Program-made: the position numbers and the translations under genes
Source of the DNA: Thalassotalea_H sp040779345
Lineage (GTDB): Bacteria; Pseudomonadota; Gammaproteobacteria; Enterobacterales; Alteromonadaceae
NCBI GenBank assembly: GCA_040779345.1
Contig: JBFONU010000003.1
Location: forward strand, 1 to 64,000
DNA length: 64,000 bases
Direction: 5' to 3'
Notes under the pieces: model-generated
Seen by the model: only the letters and a program-made list of their open reading frames with translations
Database searches by the model: none
Told to the model about the DNA's origin: nothing
Shown here: positions 16,646 through 24,598 of the stretch, one piece after another
How the letters are laid out: each line of letters begins with the position of its first letter
Numbering within the stretch: position 1 is the first letter of the stretch

Positions 16646-19116
16646 TAGTGTTGTTGCTCCCAAGCAAGTGTTCTTAATAAGTCACCAAAAACCCCAGCAG
16701 CGGTTACCGCAGCCCCAGCCCCATAACCACGTAATACAAAAGGTAATGGTTGATAATAGCGACTATGAATGGCTAATGCATTTTCGCCATCTTTAATTCC
16801 ATATAACGGATGAGTTTGACCAACTGCCTCTATTGAGACTTGGCATTTACCGTCAATAATATTACCAATATAACGTAATACTTTTCCTTGCGCTTTAGCT
16901 GCAGAAATTCGTTCGGCAAAAGTGGCATCAAGTTTTTCTAAATTGTTCATAAAGGTTGCAATGTCACCACTGTCATCAAAACTTTCAGGTAAAACAGGCT
17001 CGATGTTAATATCAGAAAGTTCTAATTGCATTCCAGCTTCGCGTGCCATTATTAGTAACTTACGCGCAACGTCCATACCACTTAAATCATCGCGTGGATC
17101 AGGCTCAGTAAAACCATTTTCTTTAGCGATAGCGGTTGCTGCTGATAAGCTCATCCCCTCCTCTAATTTTCCAAAAATATAAGATAATGATCCAGATAAA
17201 ACACCTTCAAATTGTAATAATTCATCACCCGCTTTGATTAAACTTTGTAAGGTATCAATAACAGGTAAACCGGCTCCTACCGTTGTTTCATATAAGAAAC
17301 GACGATTAGTTTCTTGGGCGGCACTGCGCAGTGCTTGGTAATATTCCCAAGAGTCGGTATTGGCTTTTTTGTTCGGTGTTACAACATGAAAGCCCTCTTT
17401 TAAGAAATCAACATAGCTCATCGCTAATGCTTCATTTGAAGTAGAATCAACCAATACTGGGTTGATTAAGTGATTTTCACGTACAAAGGCTTTTATATTC
17501 TCAGCGTTAACAGTAACACGCTCTTCATTTGCTTCATTATTAGTGAGTAACGGCTGCCAGTTTTCTAAATCAATACCTTTTTCATCAAAGACCATGCCTT
17601 GACTATTAGCGATACCATAAACTTTTACAGAAATATTTTGTTCTCTAAGTTTTGGCTGTTGGCGAGCAATTTGAGCGATCAGCTCGCTACCAACGACACC
17701 ACATCCCACAAGAAATACATCAATCGTTGGTTTATGGGAAAAGAAGTTCTGATGGCTCACTTTCATCGCATCCGTACATTTACGTTTTTCAATCACCACT
17801 GAGATGCTTCGCTCTGAAGAGTCTTGTGCTATTGCAACAACATTCACTCTTGCCTGCGCTAAAGAACTAAAGAACTTAGCGGCTACGCCTTGTTGATGAT
17901 GCATACCATCACCAACAAGTGAGACTATCGATAAGTTACTTTTAAGGATCAAGGGTTCTAACAAGCCATTAAGTAATTCTAATTCAAACTCTTGCTTTAA
18001 ACTTTCTTCGGCTAAACGAGCATCGCTTGAATGAATACAAAAACTAATACAATATTCACTCGATGACTGACTGATCAGAACAATAGAAATATTATCTCGA
18101 CTCATCGTTGCAAAAACTCGGCTAGCCATACCAACCATACCTTTCATACCAGGCCCTGAAACATTAACCATAGTTAAATCATCTAGGTTTGATATGGCTT
18201 TTACTTGTTTTTTCTGATCATTTTCATTCGCAATTAATGTACCCGCAGCTTCTGGATTACCGGTATTTTTGATCAAACATGGGATATGGTATTGCGCAAT
18301 TGGACCAATTGTTTTCGGGTGAAGTACGCTGGCACCAAAGTAGGATAATTCCATTGCCTCTTGATAAGACAAATAATCAAGTAAGCTAGCTTCTTTAATT
18401 AAACGCGGATCGGCATTGTAAACACCGTCAACATCAGTCCATATTTCACAACATTGTGCTTGGGTACATACCGCTAAAACAGCGGCTGAATAGTCAGAGC
18501 CGTTTCGCCCTAAAGTGGTTACTTGCCCTTGACTGTCAACACCAATAAAACCAGGCATCAGTGAAATAGTATTAAGATTGTTATACTCCGCTTGAAATTT
18601 TTCTTTGCATAACACTAAATCAGCTAAGGCATTAAGTGAGACATCATTCGTTCTGAGAAATTTTTCGGGTGAGAGTAATGAAACTTCAATATCACTGGTG
18701 CGTAAAACTGATTCTAATATACCCACACTCATACGCTCACCAATACTGATAATGATCGAGCGAATATGATCAGGGCAATAGGACAACATATTTGCGCCTT
18801 GCAAGTATCGGCTGAGTTTGTGTTCCCAATTAGCCAACAGCTGCTCAGTATGTTTTACATCAAAATTTGATAGCGTGGCTGATAAATCTTCAATAATGGT
18901 TTCAATAGCCCGTCTGAAATGCTGAAGATCACTTTGTAATTTTATTTCATCTGAAATATTTTCTGCCATCGCAACTAAATGATTAGTCACACCTTGAGGC
19001 GCAGAAACAACTACAGCAAGGTTTGAAGACGAACTCTTATTTTTGATGATCTTAGCAACTTGAATAAAACGTTCAGCTGATGCCAACGAAGAGCCACCAA
19101 ATTTTAACACACGCAT
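16645..19116 (-). CDS. thrA: Bifunctional aspartate kinase I / homoserine dehydrogenase I
   Basis: ThrA catalyses the first and third steps from aspartate to homoserine. The aspartate kinase domain begins MRVLKFGGSSLASAERF. It includes LGRNGSDYSAA and the ACT regulatory region (VSGPGMKGMVGMASRVF) expected for threonine feedback inhibition. The homoserine dehydrogenase domain starts near residue 455 (VFLVGCGVVGSELI), with VDSTSNE and TPNKKAN following. The chosen ATG at 19116 gives 823 residues and has AGGGGAAG at the right distance. Reading further upstream would run into the attenuator hairpin. The gene follows the thrL leader and heads thrABC. Confidence 0.97.
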   Translation of the reverse strand: MRVLKFGGSSLASAERFIQVAKIIKNKSSSSNLAVVVSAPQGVTNHLVAMAENISDEIKLQSDLQHFRRAIETIIEDLSATLSNFDVKHTEQLLANWEHKLSRYLQGANMLSYCPDHIRSIIISIGERMSVGILESVLRTSDIEVSLLSPEKFLRTNDVSLNALADLVLCKEKFQAEYNNLNTISLMPGFIGVDSQGQVTTLGRNGSDYSAAVLAVCTQAQCCEIWTDVDGVYNADPRLIKEASLLDYLSYQEAMELSYFGASVLHPKTIGPIAQYHIPCLIKNTGNPEAAGTLIANENDQKKQVKAISNLDDLTMVNVSGPGMKGMVGMASRVFATMSRDNISIVLISQSSSEYCISFCIHSSDARLAEESLKQEFELELLNGLLEPLILKSNLSIVSLVGDGMHHQQGVAAKFFSSLAQARVNVVAIAQDSSERSISVVIEKRKCTDAMKVSHQNFFSHKPTIDVFLVGCGVVGSELIAQIARQQPKLREQNISVKVYGIANSQGMVFDEKGIDLENWQPLLTNNEANEERVTVNAENIKAFVRENHLINPVLVDSTSNEALAMSYVDFLKEGFHVVTPNKKANTDSWEYYQALRSAAQETNRRFLYETTVGAGLPVIDTLQSLIKAGDELLQFEGVLSGSLSYIFGKLEEGMSLSAATAIAKENGFTEPDPRDDLSGMDVARKLLIMAREAGMQLELSDINIEPVLPESFDDSGDIATFMNNLEKLDATFAERISAAKAQGKVLRYIGNIIDGKCQVSIEAVGQTHPLYGIKDGENALAIHSRYYQPLPFVLRGYGAGAAVTAAGVFGDLLRTLAWEQQH

Positions 19117-19135
19117 TTTTACTTCCCCTAAAACG

Positions 19136-19168
19136 AAAAAAGCCCGTAACATAGGTCACGGGCTTTGA
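19136..19168 (-). terminator. thr operon transcription attenuator
   Basis: The minus strand carries AAAGCCCGTGAC and GTTACGGGCTTT as a long stem with a short loop, followed directly by a T-run. It lies between the thrL leader peptide and thrA. In the known mechanism, stalling at Thr or Ile codons in thrL favours an antiterminator and blocks this hairpin. The hairpin and order are directly visible. The mechanism is carried over from Escherichia coli. Confidence 0.88.
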
Positions 19169-19189
19169 TAAAATACTTTCTTTTACACG

Positions 19190-19261
19190 CTAGCCAATGA
19201 CCACCATACCGGTGAGGGTGGTGATTGTAATAATAATGGTGTGGCGCATAATATTTTTCAT
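19190..19261 (-). CDS. thrL: thr operon leader peptide
   Basis: A 23-codon ORF on the minus strand starts at ATG 19261 and ends at TAG 19192-19190. It reads MKNIMRHTIIITITTLTG and then MVVIG. Five Thr and six Ile codons occur, most packed into residues 8-17, exactly the composition needed for attenuation by threonyl- and isoleucyl-tRNA levels. The leader DNA also has an ACCACC/GGTGGT inverted repeat within the Thr codons and the following codons, a possible pause hairpin. The attenuator hairpin and thrA follow in order. A Shine-Dalgarno sequence is weak (AAGG about 13 nt upstream). The gene is too short for routine calling. Confidence 0.88.
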   Translation of the reverse strand: MKNIMRHTIIITITTLTGMVVIG

Positions 19262-19268
19262 GGGCACT

Positions 19269-19297
19269 AAAATGCCTTAAATAGGTTTTTCTGTCAA
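19269..19297 (-). promoter_or_regulatory. Possible thr operon promoter
   Basis: A consensus -35 TTGACA lies at 19297-19292 on the minus strand. A weak -10 candidate CATTTT follows after 17 bp. Use of this -10 would put the transcript start only a few bases before the thrL ATG, so the true -10 may differ. The -35 match is strong and the rest uncertain. Confidence 0.35.
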
Positions 19298-19363
19298 ACA
19301 CTTTCTATGAATAAAATTAGAAGATAAATGAATAAACAAAGATAAAATCGTATAAATATTTTA

Positions 19364-20317
19364 TTATTTAACTGAATATTCAATTTCTTTGGCGACACAT
19401 ACCTTATTTCGTCCTGCCGTTTTAGCTTCATATAAAGCAACATCAGCATTAGAAATTAAATCTTCATAACGTCTATCGTTTGGATTTATGGTAGCAACGC
19501 CAACACTGGTTGATATGCGTATAGTATTACCTTGAAAGTTTATTACACATTGTTCTATTTTCTGACGAATACGTTCAGCAACATCTATTGCCCCTTCAAG
19601 ATCAGTTTCGGGCAAGATTGCAGCAAACTCTTCGCCACCATAACGACCAAACTGATCACATAGACGCAACAGAGAACTAATTAATTGTGCAGCTTCAATT
19701 AAAACAGCATCACCACATTGATGACCATAGGTATCATTGAGTAGCTTAAAATGGTCTAAATCAAACATGATCAACGCTAAGCCATGATCATATCGTCGCG
19801 CTCTTGAAAACTCTTTATCAAGACACTCTTCCCAATGCTTTCGATTAAACACTTGCGTTAAACCATCAATTCTATTGGCTTTAGCAAGCTCTTCTAATGC
19901 TTTGTTAAGTTTTAACTGGTAATGGCATACATCAGTAACATCTTCAATTAATATACAAATATGGCTAATAGCACCCGAAGATTCAATCGGTAAAAAGGTG
20001 CAATTTTGCGCCATAAAATGGCTATCTGTGGTGATAGGTCGAGTATGCGGTAACTCAAAAAGATGATGTCTTTGCTCCCAAGAACAAAAACTTTGTGTGT
20101 TAAGCTGAATCACACTGGACAATTTTCTCTCAAACCACTTTTTAGGTAGCTCAGGAAAAACACTGAAGACACTTTGGCCAATCACTTCTGCTGGTTTCTT
20201 ATGAGTATGAATGGCTAAAAATCGATTCCACTCAACAATATTAAATGATAAATCTACTATCAATATGCCAGTATTTAGTTGTTCTGAAATTGTATTACAG
20301 AAATGATTAACCGACAT
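19364..20317 (-). CDS. PAS-GGDEF diguanylate cyclase
   Basis: The 317-residue cytosolic protein has an N-terminal PAS-like domain (about residues 1-135; LIVDLSFNIVEWNRFLAIHTHKKPAEVIGQSVFSVFPEL is a PAS core). A GGDEF domain follows from about residue 150. The active-site loop is RYGGEEF, an allowed GGEEF form, and an RLCD I-site lies five residues before it, so product inhibition is expected. It should make cyclic di-GMP. Its ATG overlaps the stop codon of the CheC-like gene as TAATG, and it ends a three-gene operon with a CheY-like regulator. No membrane segment is seen, so the signal is probably cytosolic. Confidence 0.92.
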   Translation of the reverse strand: MSVNHFCNTISEQLNTGILIVDLSFNIVEWNRFLAIHTHKKPAEVIGQSVFSVFPELPKKWFERKLSSVIQLNTQSFCSWEQRHHLFELPHTRPITTDSHFMAQNCTFLPIESSGAISHICILIEDVTDVCHYQLKLNKALEELAKANRIDGLTQVFNRKHWEECLDKEFSRARRYDHGLALIMFDLDHFKLLNDTYGHQCGDAVLIEAAQLISSLLRLCDQFGRYGGEEFAAILPETDLEGAIDVAERIRQKIEQCVINFQGNTIRISTSVGVATINPNDRRYEDLISNADVALYEAKTAGRNKVCVAKEIEYSVK

Positions 20318-20943
20318 TAATATTCTTCCAAAATTCTGTCTATTACTGATGTGATATTGGCAATTGCAGATTCAGGGAATAATAAAACCATGTCACAATT
20401 AAACGAATAATCAGTGACTTGATAAGAGATTTTTACTTTTAAAGCAAGATCCCAATGAAAAGCTTGTTGTTCAAAATGTTCTGAAATAGAGGACTTACTG
20501 GTGCTGGCGGCGTTTTTTGATACCAGCAGCCTTGGCGCACTATAAGACATTTGATTTTTTATCTGACTGGCAAAAACATTTAAAAATGTGGTTGTTAAAA
20601 TAGAGCTTAAATCAATGATTTGCTCTTCAATAGATAATTCATCAGGTTCATAACCTAGCAGATCAGCTAAACGATCTGAATCTTTAGGCTGATACATTAA
20701 TAATGCTTCTCCCCTGATCCCTTCATAGCCAAAGAAACCTTGACTAACGACAGCAACAGATTGGGATTCACAATTTAGTGTATCTGTCAGGTATTTCGAA
20801 CTGACTTGCTCAATACTCGGTACTTTTAAATAAACAAAAGTATCTAAATAACGGGCAAGTTGATCACTTGCTTGTCCCATAGCAACATTGATGAGCTCTT
20901 GTAAACAATCTTGTTGATCTTCGTTCAAATTGAAATTTGTCAT
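20317..20943 (-). CDS. CheC/CheX-like chemotaxis phosphatase
   Basis: The 208-residue protein carries one clear CheC active-site signature. DCLQELIN fits D-x3-E-x2-N and is followed 22 residues later by a Pro, as in the family. The second pseudo-symmetric site (about residues 108-125, DLSSILTTTFLNVFASQ) keeps the Asn but has Thr in place of the Glu, so probably only one site is active. CheC enzymes dephosphorylate CheY-P. Its stop overlaps the cyclase start by one base, and its start overlaps the upstream response regulator by four (ATGA). The likely target is that adjacent receiver protein. Confidence 0.8.
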   Translation of the reverse strand: MTNFNLNEDQQDCLQELINVAMGQASDQLARYLDTFVYLKVPSIEQVSSKYLTDTLNCESQSVAVVSQGFFGYEGIRGEALLMYQPKDSDRLADLLGYEPDELSIEEQIIDLSSILTTTFLNVFASQIKNQMSYSAPRLLVSKNAASTSKSSISEHFEQQAFHWDLALKVKISYQVTDYSFNCDMVLLFPESAIANITSVIDRILEEY

Positions 20944-21305
20944 AATAAGCCGTGCTGCTCAAGCTGTGTGTTAAGTAACTCTAGTTTTACAGGTTTACGA
21001 AGAAATGCTTTCGCACCAAGCTCTAATACTTTAGCTTGCATTTCAGGCTGTATATCAGCTGATATAACAAATATTTTTACCGAAAGTCCTGCATCTCTAA
21101 TACCTTTCAATACACCAACGCCATCGACAACAGGCATAGTTAAATCAAGAAACAAAATGTCAAATTTTTGGCTATTTAGTAACTCTAGTGCCTCGGCACC
21201 GTTAGTCGCTAACTGAACATTTTCAGATAGTGATTCAGGTAAAATTCTCAGTACCTGTTTTCGAGCCATATTGGAGTCATCACAGATAAGAACTGACAAA
21301 CTCAT
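20940..21305 (-). CDS. CheY-like single-domain response regulator
   Basis: The 121-residue protein is a stand-alone receiver domain. The acidic pair is in VLICDDSNMARK, the phospho-acceptor Asp in ILFLDLTMPVVDG, the conserved Ser/Thr in FVISADIQPEM and the Lys in AFLRKPVK. There is no output domain, so it must act by protein contact. It is the first gene of an operon with the CheC-like phosphatase and the PAS-GGDEF cyclase. That suggests a switch in which phosphorylation state, reset by CheC, sets cyclase activity. The cognate kinase is not in the window. Confidence 0.92.
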   Translation of the reverse strand: MSLSVLICDDSNMARKQVLRILPESLSENVQLATNGAEALELLNSQKFDILFLDLTMPVVDGVGVLKGIRDAGLSVKIFVISADIQPEMQAKVLELGAKAFLRKPVKLELLNTQLEQHGLL

Positions 21306-21546
21306 GGAAGGAAGATCCTATTTTTATTATTTTGATAGGCGTAATTTACCCTAAAAACCGCCGTCTGTTAACGCTTAAAGCAGCAATTTATGTTTTTATT
21401 TTATACAAAAAGACTCTTTGTCAGACAAAACTAAACTAACTAATTGATTAATATATCAATGAATAAATTTATGTTTTATAAAATAACTGCATAGAAAAGC
21501 ATTTTGCTCCAATATGCAGAGAGTGGAAGTGCAAGCACAGCCAGTT

Positions 21547-21642
21547 TTAAAAACCCAAAATAAACTTTAACACTGTGATGGACAACAAGGCTGAAACTGT
21601 ATAAATAAAAGCCATTTTCCAATTATCACTATTTAATTTCAT
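21547..21642 (-). CDS. Possible small membrane protein (31 aa), maybe frameshifted
   Basis: On the minus strand an ATG at 21642 opens a 31-codon ORF reading MKLNSDNWKMAFIYTVSALL and ending LKFILGF. GGGGA lies about six nucleotides upstream. Residues 10-31 form one hydrophobic helix. The stop falls just after a run of five T. A reading frame shifted by -1 at that run continues for 24 more codons (to 21476) with another hydrophobic stretch, LAVLALPLSAYW and MLFYAVIL. One extra T would join them into a 55-residue protein with two membrane helices. I do not recognise a family. This may be a real small protein, a frameshifted remnant or chance. Confidence 0.35.
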   Translation of the reverse strand: MKLNSDNWKMAFIYTVSALLSITVLKFILGF

Positions 21643-21910
21643 CACTATTCCCCATTTTACAACCCCCTAATAAAATTTAACTTTTGTTATTTTGTATAAA
21701 TTACAATCAATTATCGTGCCAATAGAAAATTGACACTGGGGTAACGCATCTTGCGCCTTTATATTTAAAGGGGGGAAAATATTGAAGAAAGTAGCAGTAA
21801 AAAAACGACGATGGTAAAAAATTACTTGATTAGGCTAAGGTCTGTTGACCTTTGTATTATTTCTGTATTGTCTAAGCCAATTTTTTCTATGCATAAATTA
21901 TAAACAAAGA
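21643..21910. other. Intergenic region downstream of ygjP
   Basis: There is no supported gene here. A perfect 6-bp inverted repeat, AAGGTC/GACCTT with a TGTT loop, occurs at 21837-21852. A G-run (about 21770-21775) precedes a TTG-started 11-codon basic ORF on the plus strand, which I do not count as a gene. From 21306 to 21546 the DNA is AT-rich and otherwise holds only the possible shifted extension of the small ORF. Confidence 0.4.
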
Positions 21911-22633
21911 TCAACACCCCCTAGGCCACTGAAGTTGCCTTTGATGTGATTTAAGCCAGATTTTCGCTTCTTTAAAACGAGGAAAGTGCCGTTCAACTAA
22001 TAACCAAAACTGTTTACTGTGATTTAAATGCTCTAAATGACATAATTCATGAACAACCACATAATCAATCACCCAGTCAGGTGTCATCAAAAGTAAATAA
22101 TTAAAACTTATTTGCCCTTTACTGTTACAACTGCCCCAACGTGCCTTGTATTGCCTTACTTTAATCTCACTTGGAAATAACTTGAGCGCTTGACTGAAAT
22201 AAGCAACTTTATCGATTAACAGCTGAACTGCCTTCTCTTTTAACCAGCACTCAACTTTGTGTTTTATAATTTTTTCTTGTTGGGCTTTCGTTGATTTTTG
22301 ATAGCGCTTTGCAAGCGAAATATTAAATCCTTCAATAGTGTTTTCTATTAAGGGTGAGGATGAAAAGGATAAATAGATATTTTTTTTCTGACCATTAAGC
22401 CAAATTATGCCGCCATCACAAATCGATACCTTGTCATCATTATGTTGTTCAGACTCATGTTTACATTGCTGTAATAAAAGCTTACTTTCTAACCAGCAAT
22501 GTTTCTGAATAAGTAGCTGCTCAATATATTCCAGACTCACGTATCTAGGAGCCCTGACGGTGACAGCTCCTTGTTTAACTTGTAAAGCAATACTTTTCCG
22601 CTTATCGCTTCTGACAAGCTGATATTCAATCAT
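21911..22633 (-). CDS. YgjP-like DUF45 zinc metalloprotease
   Basis: The 240-residue protein has the DUF45/WLM-type metal site VVHELCHLEHLNHSKQFW, with an HExxH-like motif (HELCH) and a further downstream His. KARWGSCNSKGQISFNYLLLMTP is the other family hallmark. The N-terminus (KRKSIALQVKQGAVTVRAPRYVS) is the usual beta-rich start. YgjP proteins are predicted metallohydrolases of poorly defined function. The gene starts 19 bp after yebG on the same strand, so it may be cotranscribed with it from the LexA-controlled promoter. The SOS link is inference from spacing. Confidence 0.88.
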   Translation of the reverse strand: MIEYQLVRSDKRKSIALQVKQGAVTVRAPRYVSLEYIEQLLIQKHCWLESKLLLQQCKHESEQHNDDKVSICDGGIIWLNGQKKNIYLSFSSSPLIENTIEGFNISLAKRYQKSTKAQQEKIIKHKVECWLKEKAVQLLIDKVAYFSQALKLFPSEIKVRQYKARWGSCNSKGQISFNYLLLMTPDWVIDYVVVHELCHLEHLNHSKQFWLLVERHFPRFKEAKIWLKSHQRQLQWPRGC

Positions 22634-22652
22634 ATAAGAAGTAACTTAATCG

Positions 22653-22946
22653 CTAAGCGGCGTCACTTTTATCATTCGGTTTTTCGCTTTTTGTCACTTG
22701 TTTCTTAACTACTTTTGGCTTTTTCGCTTGCAAGGCAATTAAGACGTCTTCTCTGTTTTGGGCGATATATATACTCAACTCTTCTCGCATAGTTTCTGAA
22801 AGCTCTATGGTAGCCCCTTCAAATAGCTCAGAAAGACTGTCAGCCATATCCAACATTTTGTCATATTCATCAGCGGCTTTCTTATCCATAAATGTTTCTA
22901 CCTCCACACCTTGTCTTATGACAACAAATCGACTTTCAACGGCCAT
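22653..22946 (-). CDS. yebG: YebG family DNA-damage-inducible protein
   Basis: YebG is a small SOS-regulon protein of unknown biochemical role. The 97 residues start MAVESRFVVIRQGVEV and continue KKAADEYDKMLDMADSLSELF, closely following the Escherichia coli protein. The C-terminal tail is Lys-rich. A consensus LexA operator lies about 70 bp upstream of the ATG, which supports both the identification and SOS control. ygjP follows in the same direction. Confidence 0.92.
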   Translation of the reverse strand: MAVESRFVVIRQGVEVETFMDKKAADEYDKMLDMADSLSELFEGATIELSETMREELSIYIAQNREDVLIALQAKKPKVVKKQVTKSEKPNDKSDAA

Positions 22947-23392
22947 TGTTTTCCCTTAATTAACTAAATTCTACACTTGTAGCCACATCATAAACTAAGA
23001 TGAAAACACCACAAGAGCTGTATATAAAGACAGTATAGTATCTTTTTTCTATTTAAAAGCAATATATATCTGCTCAACAGACATAAATTTATCAATCATA
23101 AACTCATCTATTTCCCCGACAAGATTTTATTAATAAAAAAAAAAGCACTGTAATTTATTGAGCAAATGTAAAACTTTATGACAGAACAAAACCATGAAAC
23201 CTACAAAAACTTTATAATACCTTAATAAAAACAGTACGCTAAACAATTCACCATTAACTTTTGCTCTCGATTTTACTTACATTCTCTTTTCTGTTTTTAT
23301 AGCTTTTTTCTATCTATGCACCACTTTTAAGTTGTTATTAGCAATTTAGCTAGACAAGAAAGACAAACTCAATTTAGTTAGGGGAAATCACA
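22947..23392. other. Divergent intergenic region, yebG / DUF3718-like gene
   Basis: This 446-bp AT-rich spacer contains the LexA box at 23018-23033. The region from 23034 to 23380 shows no ORF or RNA gene that I can support. The ribosome site of the downstream gene (AGGGGAAA) ends the spacer. Confidence 0.5.
23018..23033 (-). promoter_or_regulatory. LexA box upstream of yebG
   Basis: The sequence CTGTATATAAAGACAG is a full match to the gammaproteobacterial SOS box CTGT-N8-ACAG. It lies about 72 bp before the yebG ATG, so LexA binding would block transcription of yebG and perhaps ygjP. Confidence 0.88.
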
Positions 23393-23737
23393 ATGAACAA
23401 AGTTAAACCATTCACAGCGATAGCTTTTATTTTTTTTACTGGTGCTAGTTTTTCCAGTTTAGCAATGGACAAATATATTGAAGAAGCATTGATTGATATT
23501 TGTAAAGTTTCAACTAAAAATAGCATTATTAAATTTCATAAGGCAGTGAGATCATATCGCTTGAAAGATAGAACCGTAGCTACGAAGGTGGTATGTAATG
23601 GTGAAAATATTTCAGATTTCGCAAGAAACCGTGGTTCATTTAAGGTCGCTGCAAAGTTAGAAAAAAGCGTTAAGGGCACTGTAAGTATTACGGATGTTGC
23701 GGCTATCAGTAAAATCAATGTCAATTTTGTTGAATAA
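23393..23737 (+). CDS. DUF3718-like secreted protein
   Basis: The 114-residue product begins with a signal peptide (about 24 residues, ending near FSSLAMD), so it is probably periplasmic. The mature part has two Cys residues (in ALIDICKVS and KVVCNGENI) that could form a disulphide. ALIDICK, then a SYRLK segment, then VVCNGENISDFA is the pattern I associate with DUF3718, a family mostly from Alteromonadales. A strong ribosome site, AGGGGAAA, precedes the ATG. Function is unknown and the gene stands alone. Confidence 0.7.
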   Translation: MNKVKPFTAIAFIFFTGASFSSLAMDKYIEEALIDICKVSTKNSIIKFHKAVRSYRLKDRTVATKVVCNGENISDFARNRGSFKVAAKLEKSVKGTVSITDVAAISKINVNFVE

Positions 23738-23775
23738 TCACTATCAGTTGTTAGTCAAAAAATGTTTAAGTGATG

Positions 23776-23819
23776 ACAGCATGACAATGTGATCATAATT
23801 ATTTTCAATTACATGCTGT
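23776..23819. repeat. Inverted repeat between convergent genes
   Basis: ACAGCATG at 23776-23783 is mirrored by CATGCTGT at 23812-23819 across a 28-nt AT-rich loop. It lies between the convergent DUF3718-like and hydrolase genes. It could be a weak bidirectional terminator, although no T-run follows directly. Confidence 0.35.
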
Positions 23820-23872
23820 TTGCTTAACACTTAGGAAAGTTAACTACTTCACCATATAAACATCAGTATTGT

Positions 23873-24589
23873 TTATTGGTTATTGACTATTGAATTAAGC
23901 CAAAAAGCTAATTTCTCAGGTTTTTCAAGAGGCAGCATATGGCCGGTATTGTTAAAAATGGATAAACTCATGCGATGATCTTGCTTATCAAATTCAACTA
24001 ACTTATCGAGTGAAACCAATTGATCATTATCACCCACGCAAAAATACTTATCCAATGGCAATTGACTGAGTTGAAGAAATAAATTTTCTCGTTTTGTCGT
24101 TACTAATAATTGATGGATGAGTGTGTCTTGACCTAAAGAATCATCCATCTGTTTTATCAAAGCAATTATTTCACTGTTAGTTTGTGCGCTTTCATCTAAC
24201 AGCGCTATAATTCTTTTTTTCGGAATGCCTAAGTAGCCATTTTTATTGATCCATGCCACCGTTCGAGTACGTTCTTTAATCTCTTTATCAGGTAGAATGC
24301 AAGGCATATTAGAAACAACAAAGAGTTGTTCAACAGCAAAGGGATATTTTACTGTAAAGGCCGAAGCTAAATACCCACCTAATGAAAAACCTAATAAGTT
24401 AACTTTCTCATCAGGTAATTGGCTCTTTATATCTTGAAGGATTTCGTCAATCGTATTTTTTTTAGCGATAGTTAAAAAATGACATTTAAAATGATGAGGA
24501 GCTAAGGTTTCTAATTCGTTGATCATCGACGACCAAAGCCGATGATCACACATGGTTCCTGGTAATAAATAAAGGTGTTTAATCATCAT
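23873..24589 (-). CDS. Alpha/beta-fold hydrolase
   Basis: The 238-residue protein shows the alpha/beta hydrolase triad. The nucleophile elbow is LLGFSLGGYLAS (GxSxG), the acid is probably in VGDNDQLVS and the His is in NNTGHMLPLEKPEKLAFWL. The N-terminus YLLPGTMCDHRLW is typical of the cytosolic MhpC/BioH-like group, and no signal peptide is seen. The gene starts 9 bp after moeA on the same strand and is probably cotranscribed with it. Substrate is unknown, and the link to molybdenum cofactor metabolism may be only positional. Confidence 0.85.
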   Translation of the reverse strand: MMIKHLYLLPGTMCDHRLWSSMINELETLAPHHFKCHFLTIAKKNTIDEILQDIKSQLPDEKVNLLGFSLGGYLASAFTVKYPFAVEQLFVVSNMPCILPDKEIKERTRTVAWINKNGYLGIPKKRIIALLDESAQTNSEIIALIKQMDDSLGQDTLIHQLLVTTKRENLFLQLSQLPLDKYFCVGDNDQLVSLDKLVEFDKQDHRMSLSIFNNTGHMLPLEKPEKLAFWLNSIVNNQ

Positions 24590-24598
24590 TAATAAAAA

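Noticed and set aside
21782..21817. TTG-started 11-codon basic ORF behind a G-run
   Set aside because: It is too short, uses a TTG start and lies in an AT-rich spacer. A G-run alone is not enough to call a peptide.
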